From: Planctomycetota bacterium
GTDB lineage: Bacteria > Planctomycetota > PUPC01 > JACPCR01
DNA length: 9,780 nucleotides
Reading direction: 5' to 3'
Assembly (NCBI GenBank): GCA_030740295.1
Contig: JASLXP010001178.1
Span: 1 to 9,780 of the forward strand
Shown: one piece after another, positions 5,258 through 9,780 of the stretch
Layout: each line of letters starts with the position of its first letter
Position numbering within the stretch: position 1 is the stretch's first letter
Program-made: the position numbers and the translations under genes
The notes under the pieces: model-generated
Database searches by the model: none
Told to the model about the DNA's origin: nothing
What the model saw: the letters and a program-made list of their open reading frames with translations, nothing else

Positions 5258-7864
5258 GTGATTACGAGAAAACACCTTGTCCTCTTGTGCCTGAGCCAAT
5301 TGATTGCAGGCTGCATCTCTGGACCACGCAGGGCGAACGCAGCAGACCCACCGGCCCTCAAGCCGGTCAAGATCTACATTGTTGCCGGTCAGTCCAATGC
5401 TGAAGTCCGCGGGTCTCTCTCCTTTTTGAAAGAAAATTTTCCTGAGTTAGCAAAGCAGCGCGAGGCTATCTGGCGTTTCATCCCCACGGTTGCGACACCG
5501 GCGCCTTTTTGTGGCCCAGGATATGGAGGCTACGGGGTTGAGTTTGGCGCGGGACTGGGTGTCCGCGAAGTGGTTGATAATGACCTCATCTTTATGATGT
5601 CTGCTGTGGGAGGCACCATGCTCTATGACCGCTGGTTGCCACCAAGCGCAGCGAAGCGTTTGGGTCGTGGGACCGGTGATCTCTACAATCGGCTGATCAG
5701 ACAAGTCCATAACCTGGTCGCCAATCTCGAAGAGCTCTACCCCCGCTATAAAGGCCAGGGATATGAGCTGGCCGGCTTCATCTGGTTTCAGGGGGAGAAT
5801 GATTGCTGTGCCAAGACGCAGGGGCTCTATCGTGACAGCCTGATGGATCTGATCAAAGATGTGCGAGGCGATTTGGGCGTCCCGAAACTGCCGGTCGTAA
5901 TCTCCAAGATCAATGATGGTTGCTGGGGGCCGCCTGCAATAGATATCTGGGCTGCCAATGAGTACGCCGCGCATGCAGACCCGAATACGGTGGCCATCAA
6001 TACCAGGGACCTCCGGCCGCTCTGTCACTACGATTCGCAATCTTATCTGACCATCGGCCAGCGCATTGGAAAGGCATTGCAGCCCTTTGCCAAGAAGACG
6101 GTGCATTCCGATGCGAAAGGCATGCGTGCGGCAGCCAAAGCATACTTTGCCAGAAACAGTAAGCCTGCTGAAAGGCATGACATGGCCAGCCTGAGGCAGG
6201 GGCTGGTCGAGTACTGGAAGTTTGACGGCAACCTGGACTCACATGCGGAGAATGGAACCAAGGGGTCAACCTGGTTTGGCCGAGGCTTTGCCGCCGCTCA
6301 TGGCAGCCCGAAGACGGTAGCCGGCAAATTTGGCAAGGCCCTCAAGCTCGTCAGTCAACAGAAGATCGAGTTCAGAGGTTACAAAGACCCGGTCAATGCC
6401 AAGGGCGAAATCGAACAGATGAGCATCGCCCTCTGGGCCCGGGCGACAGGCGGAGACAATATCTACCGTATTGGTAAAGGGTCCGGGCAGGCGATTACTG
6501 CCTACATAGGCCATAACTGGTATTGGAGCCCACTGGCGAACAGAGAGGGCTGGGACCTACGCGGCTTTGATCGCGGGAATACCTCTTTCACCGGCAACAC
6601 GAAGGTCAATGGTAAGCCAGAGACCTATGCGGCCTGGGTAAGAGGAAGTTATTGTGGTGATGGTGTGGAGTGGCGCCATCAGGTCGTTGTCTATGACGGC
6701 CTCAAGAAGGAGCTTAGTTTTTATCGCAATGGCGAATTGTCTCGGATCATCAGATGCACCGTGGTGGTGCCGCCCAAGAAGCCACGCAAAAATGCCCCCC
6801 CTCTGCCGCTGAGCGTGGAAGCAGGCCCGATAGTCAGCTCCAAAGCAACGTTAACCATAGGGGGCCTGGAGTTTAAGAGTGATCAGGATTTCCAGATTTA
6901 CGACGAGCTGGCGATCTGGTCGCGGACCTTGAGTGAAGAGGAGGTCAAGAAGCTCTACAACAACGGTCATGGTTCTGAGATTTATCTCGCCAACCCTCTG
7001 GCCGCAAAATCTCTGGCAGAACTCAGAAAGATTATTCGAGAAAGCCCTGATGCTGAAGGGCGCTACGAGGCGGTGCGTGCGGCTGCCACCAAAGGCGAGG
7101 AAGCTACGCAACTTCTAATCGAGACACTCAGCGACAAATCACCGGGTGTCGGCTATGGGGCAGCTCAAAGTCTGGGTGAACGCGGTGATGCTTCGCTTGA
7201 CCTCGCATTGGGCCTGCTGAAGCACAAAGACAAACAACAGCGTACGCTCGGCACTATCATGCTCAAGCATATTGGCAAAAAGGCGTCTCCCGCCGTTACG
7301 GTGCCCGCATTGGTGAAGTGTCTGAAGGATGAGCACTTTGATGTGCGCATGAATGCGGCCGATGCCCTGGCGGTCCTGGGTGATTGGGCTGAAGCGGCCG
7401 TCCCGGCGTTGATCGAAGCAGCCAGTGATGAAGAGTGGTGGGTACGCCGTGAAGCATGCATGGCGCTTGCGAGTATTAATACCCCAGAAGTTCGCCGGGC
7501 CATGATCGATATCGTCACGGCTGAGCGCCATGCCGCGCTCGGCTGGCAGGACAAAACCGTATTCATGAAGCATGTCAATCGTGACACGGAATTGCAGGAC
7601 GAACTGGCGCACGCTTATGGAAAGTGGTTGCTCAAGAAGAAAGGCTATATCAATACCTTTGCGGCCCGCGGCACCTTCGGCAGCGGAATCAAGGGGCTGG
7701 AACGCCTGGTTAAGGAGAAGACGCCGATCCCGAATGACGTGGCGGAGAACATACGCCGGGTCTTAGCGGACAAAGAGAGTGCCTTGTGGCCCGTTGATGA
7801 AAAAGCACGAAAGCGGCTGGAAGCAATTCTTAAGAGCATGGATGCCGCAAAGGGGGAGAAGTAA
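5258..7864 (+). CDS. SGNH esterase-LamG-HEAT fusion lipoprotein
   Basis: An 868-residue protein starting at GTG. The N-terminus has Arg4/Lys5, a hydrophobic run and the lipobox IAGC ending at Cys19, so it is probably a lipoprotein; a signal peptidase I site after Ala-Asn-Ala at 26-28 is the alternative. Residues of about 35-275 are a sialate O-acetylesterase (SASA/CE6-like) SGNH domain: nucleophile Ser46 in AGQSNA, a Gly-Gly block before LYDRW, WFQGEND at 176-182, and His257 in CHYD with Asp251 nearby. Such enzymes remove O-acetyl groups from sugars. Residues of about 316-573 are a LamG/concanavalin-like jellyroll, from LVEYWKFDG to the typical IYDELAIWSRTLSEEEVKKL. Residues of about 585-755 are HEAT repeats (VPALVKCLKDEHFDVRMNAA and others), followed by a 110-residue tail with no recognised domain. 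LamG and HEAT suggest glycan binding and protein docking. It lies four bases after the HEAT gene and overlaps the next start by one base. Confidence 0.85.
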   Translation: MITRKHLVLLCLSQLIAGCISGPRRANAADPPALKPVKIYIVAGQSNAEVRGSLSFLKENFPELAKQREAIWRFIPTVATPAPFCGPGYGGYGVEFGAGLGVREVVDNDLIFMMSAVGGTMLYDRWLPPSAAKRLGRGTGDLYNRLIRQVHNLVANLEELYPRYKGQGYELAGFIWFQGENDCCAKTQGLYRDSLMDLIKDVRGDLGVPKLPVVISKINDGCWGPPAIDIWAANEYAAHADPNTVAINTRDLRPLCHYDSQSYLTIGQRIGKALQPFAKKTVHSDAKGMRAAAKAYFARNSKPAERHDMASLRQGLVEYWKFDGNLDSHAENGTKGSTWFGRGFAAAHGSPKTVAGKFGKALKLVSQQKIEFRGYKDPVNAKGEIEQMSIALWARATGGDNIYRIGKGSGQAITAYIGHNWYWSPLANREGWDLRGFDRGNTSFTGNTKVNGKPETYAAWVRGSYCGDGVEWRHQVVVYDGLKKELSFYRNGELSRIIRCTVVVPPKKPRKNAPPLPLSVEAGPIVSSKATLTIGGLEFKSDQDFQIYDELAIWSRTLSEEEVKKLYNNGHGSEIYLANPLAAKSLAELRKIIRESPDAEGRYEAVRAAATKGEEATQLLIETLSDKSPGVGYGAAQSLGERGDASLDLALGLLKHKDKQQRTLGTIMLKHIGKKASPAVTVPALVKCLKDEHFDVRMNAADALAVLGDWAEAAVPALIEAASDEEWWVRREACMALASINTPEVRRAMIDIVTAERHAALGWQDKTVFMKHVNRDTELQDELAHAYGKWLLKKKGYINTFAARGTFGSGIKGLERLVKEKTPIPNDVAENIRRVLADKESALWPVDEKARKRLEAILKSMDAAKGEK
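7851..7858 (+). promoter_or_regulatory. Ribosome binding site for the PDZ gene
   Basis: AGGGGGAG, at the very end of the esterase gene, lies five bases before the ATG at 7864. With the TAATG overlap it supports this start and translational coupling. Confidence 0.7.
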
Positions 7865-9780
7865 TGACGATTCACACTACGGCCAATCTATCCGAACGAG
7901 ATGAGGGATTAAGCCGGTGCGCACTCCTTCTATCCGTCCTGGTATTTTTTTTATCGGCAGCCCCGCTCCTTGCCGATGAAAACGGCTACCACCCGGACAT
8001 CGGTGACTACGCCAAAATTGTCAAAGGCAAGGCTCACAAATACACATTCAATTTTGGCCCAACCGGCCTCACCGGATGGTTCTACGACAAAGTCTTCGTC
8101 ATCAACGGTCTGGACAAAGGTTCGCCCGCTGACGGCATCGTGAGGATTGGCGACCGCGTACGTGCAGTCAATGGCAGACGGTTTGTCTCCACAGAGTTCA
8201 AAGATGATGAAAGGGACCCGCGCCGCGTCCTGGGCTATGGGATTACCGAGGCAGAGGCCGGCGATGGCAAGCTGACCATTACGATCTGGCGTGGCGGCAA
8301 AGAGATCGACTTAACAGTCAGCCTGCCGGTCACCGGCCCCTATGCCCCGCTATGGCCCTATGGCTGCAAGAAGTCAGCAAAGATACTCAAGGATGCCTGC
8401 CAATGGCTCGTGGATCGGCAACTGCCGAGAGGCGCCTTTGTGGAGGAGCGTGGCGACGGTTTCGCGCTCGGCCCCGCACTTGAGGGCTTGCTGCTCCTCA
8501 GTAGCGGCGACCCTGTTTTCCTGGAGAGTGCGCGCCGGCTGGCTTATGACTTTGTGAAGAATCCGGGCCCGGATCCGTTAAAAGGAGAAAAGCAAGGCAC
8601 GGATGGCTGGGGGCAGTCATACCAGGGGATGTTTGTCGCCGAGTATTATCTGCGGACCGGTGACCCCCATGTCGTGCCTTACCTCAAATGGATGCGCAAG
8701 GTCCTTGGCACCGGAATGGGTGCGGCTGGGGGCTGGGGGCACAACTATGGTCATGTCGGCGGCTATGCCGTCGGTGGCTACATCAATCCGGTCGGTGTGA
8801 TGGTGCTGAATGCCTTGGCCCTGTTGGAGGAGGCAGGCATCGAAGGTGACCCCAAGAAACTGAAGTTGGCCGGCAACTACTTCAGGCGCTGGTCCTATGG
8901 CAGCCGAGGCATCCACTATGGTGATCACTTTAATCCCCATGCAACGAAGCCCGGCGGCAGTGGCACGGGCAAGAACGCAGTAGCGGCACTGGCCTTTGAG
9001 GTACTCGATGAGCCGGCGACTGCCCGGCGCATGGCCCAGACCACCATCGACTCTTATCGCCACCGCGATGCATGCCATACCGGGCCATTTCTGCCCCTGA
9101 TGTGGGGGCCAATTGCCGCCAGTCGCGGCACGAAAGCTGAATACAAGATGTTCATGGATTACTGGACATGGTTTCATGACTTGAGCCGCCGTTGGGATGG
9201 CAGTTTCATCCTGCCTTCAAAGAATGGCGGCGCCAGCTATACCATGCGCGGCCCGATCTTTACCATGGGTGGCCAGGCCCTGGTCTATGCCCTGCCACTG
9301 AAAGTGACACGTGCCTGCGGCGCGACCGAGAGTCCGTTTGCGGCGAAGGATATGCCGGCCGAGCTCGCGCCGATCAAAAGCCTTGTTGATAAGAAGGAAT
9401 ACGGCGCCGCCGCAAAGGCAGTGGCCGACCTCATAAACTCCGGCACTTTGAACGCACCAGCCAAAAGGCGGGCCCTGCTGATGAAAGAGTCCATCGCCAC
9501 CACGCTTGCAAGCGTCGAGTACACGATGGGTGCCATCAAGAAGAATCTGGAGAAGGGCGACTCATTACTGGCGCGCACCAGAATTGCCAATCTGGAAAAC
9601 CTGCTCGCACGTGATAATCGGCTGCCTGCCCTGAAAGCGGCCGCAGCACAGCCGCAGCACGACAAGATATGTAAAGACTGGCAAACCTACCGGGAGAACA
9701 GTCAAGCCGCATTTATCAATGTCGACTGCTTCAAGATCATCAAAAAGCTGGCGCAGGACAAGAGCGCAGGCTTTGTACAG
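7864..9780 (+). CDS. Secreted PDZ and alpha/alpha-toroid protein, 3' end missing
   Basis: From the ATG that overlaps the previous TAA, the frame is open for 639 codons to the right edge with no stop. There is a long charged N-region, then a hydrophobic segment (residues 19-36) and a probable signal peptidase I site after Leu-Leu-Ala at 35-37. Residues of about 60-155 form a PDZ domain, with the hallmark GLDKGSPADG and IGDRVRAVNGRRF. From about 170 to 470 the protein has repeated Trp/Gly/Tyr-rich helical hairpins (DGWGQSYQGMFVAEYYL, GGWGHNYGHVGGYAVGG, GIHYGDHFNPH), like an alpha/alpha-toroid fold. The rest (about 485-639) is helix-rich and Lys/Ala-rich. The arrangement recalls PVC-group proteins annotated with DUF6288, but that name is from memory and unverified. 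No enzyme activity can be assigned. The PDZ domain suggests binding of an exposed protein C-terminus, perhaps within this operon. Confidence 0.8.
   Translation, partial: MTIHTTANLSERDEGLSRCALLLSVLVFFLSAAPLLADENGYHPDIGDYAKIVKGKAHKYTFNFGPTGLTGWFYDKVFVINGLDKGSPADGIVRIGDRVRAVNGRRFVSTEFKDDERDPRRVLGYGITEAEAGDGKLTITIWRGGKEIDLTVSLPVTGPYAPLWPYGCKKSAKILKDACQWLVDRQLPRGAFVEERGDGFALGPALEGLLLLSSGDPVFLESARRLAYDFVKNPGPDPLKGEKQGTDGWGQSYQGMFVAEYYLRTGDPHVVPYLKWMRKVLGTGMGAAGGWGHNYGHVGGYAVGGYINPVGVMVLNALALLEEAGIEGDPKKLKLAGNYFRRWSYGSRGIHYGDHFNPHATKPGGSGTGKNAVAALAFEVLDEPATARRMAQTTIDSYRHRDACHTGPFLPLMWGPIAASRGTKAEYKMFMDYWTWFHDLSRRWDGSFILPSKNGGASYTMRGPIFTMGGQALVYALPLKVTRACGATESPFAAKDMPAELAPIKSLVDKKEYGAAAKAVADLINSGTLNAPAKRRALLMKESIATTLASVEYTMGAIKKNLEKGDSLLARTRIANLENLLARDNRLPALKAAAAQPQHDKICKDWQTYRENSQAAFINVDCFKIIKKLAQDKSAGFVQ

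Overview
The window looks like a carbohydrate-degradation or surface-glycan region from a free-living Gram-negative bacterium of the PVC group (Planctomycetes, Lentisphaerae or Kiritimatiellota are the best guesses). The guess rests on domain content only: a heparinase II/III-like protein, SGNH esterases of the sialate O-acetylesterase type, LamG and HEAT domains joined in one exported protein, a secreted PDZ plus helical-toroid protein, and short GC-rich hairpin repeats between genes. No rRNA, tRNA or marker gene is present to confirm it. All recognisable genes are on the + strand.

Layout. (1) 1-3085: the 3' part of a large heparinase II/III-like polysaccharide lyase gene, cut by the left edge. 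(2) 3087-3353: directly after its stop codon, in another frame, a C-terminal scrap of a second SGNH esterase, read as a pseudogene. (3) 3354-4008: 655 bases without a gene. They hold a strong hairpin, a pyrimidine-rich then purine-rich tract, and a compact 267-bp, almost perfectly symmetrical palindromic element with 20-bp terminal inverted repeats and four copies of a 25-bp hairpin unit (two forward, two reverse). (4) 4009 to the right edge: a tight three-gene operon coding for a secreted HEAT-repeat protein, a predicted lipoprotein that joins an SGNH esterase, a LamG-like domain and HEAT repeats, and a secreted PDZ protein with a probable alpha/alpha-toroid domain. The last gene runs off the right edge with no stop codon.

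How the genes may work together. All three operon products carry export signals. The first gap is 4 bases and the second junction is a TAATG stop/start overlap, so the products are probably made together. The esterase would remove acetyl groups from a glycan, the LamG domain would bind carbohydrate, and the HEAT solenoids and PDZ domain look like protein-protein docking surfaces. The upstream lyase could act on the same kind of polysaccharide, but the repeat-rich gap means shared regulation is not shown. The substrate cannot be read from the sequence.

The most noteworthy items are the palindromic mobile-looking element, the unusual esterase-LamG-HEAT fusion within an all-exported operon, and the esterase remnant abutting the lyase gene.
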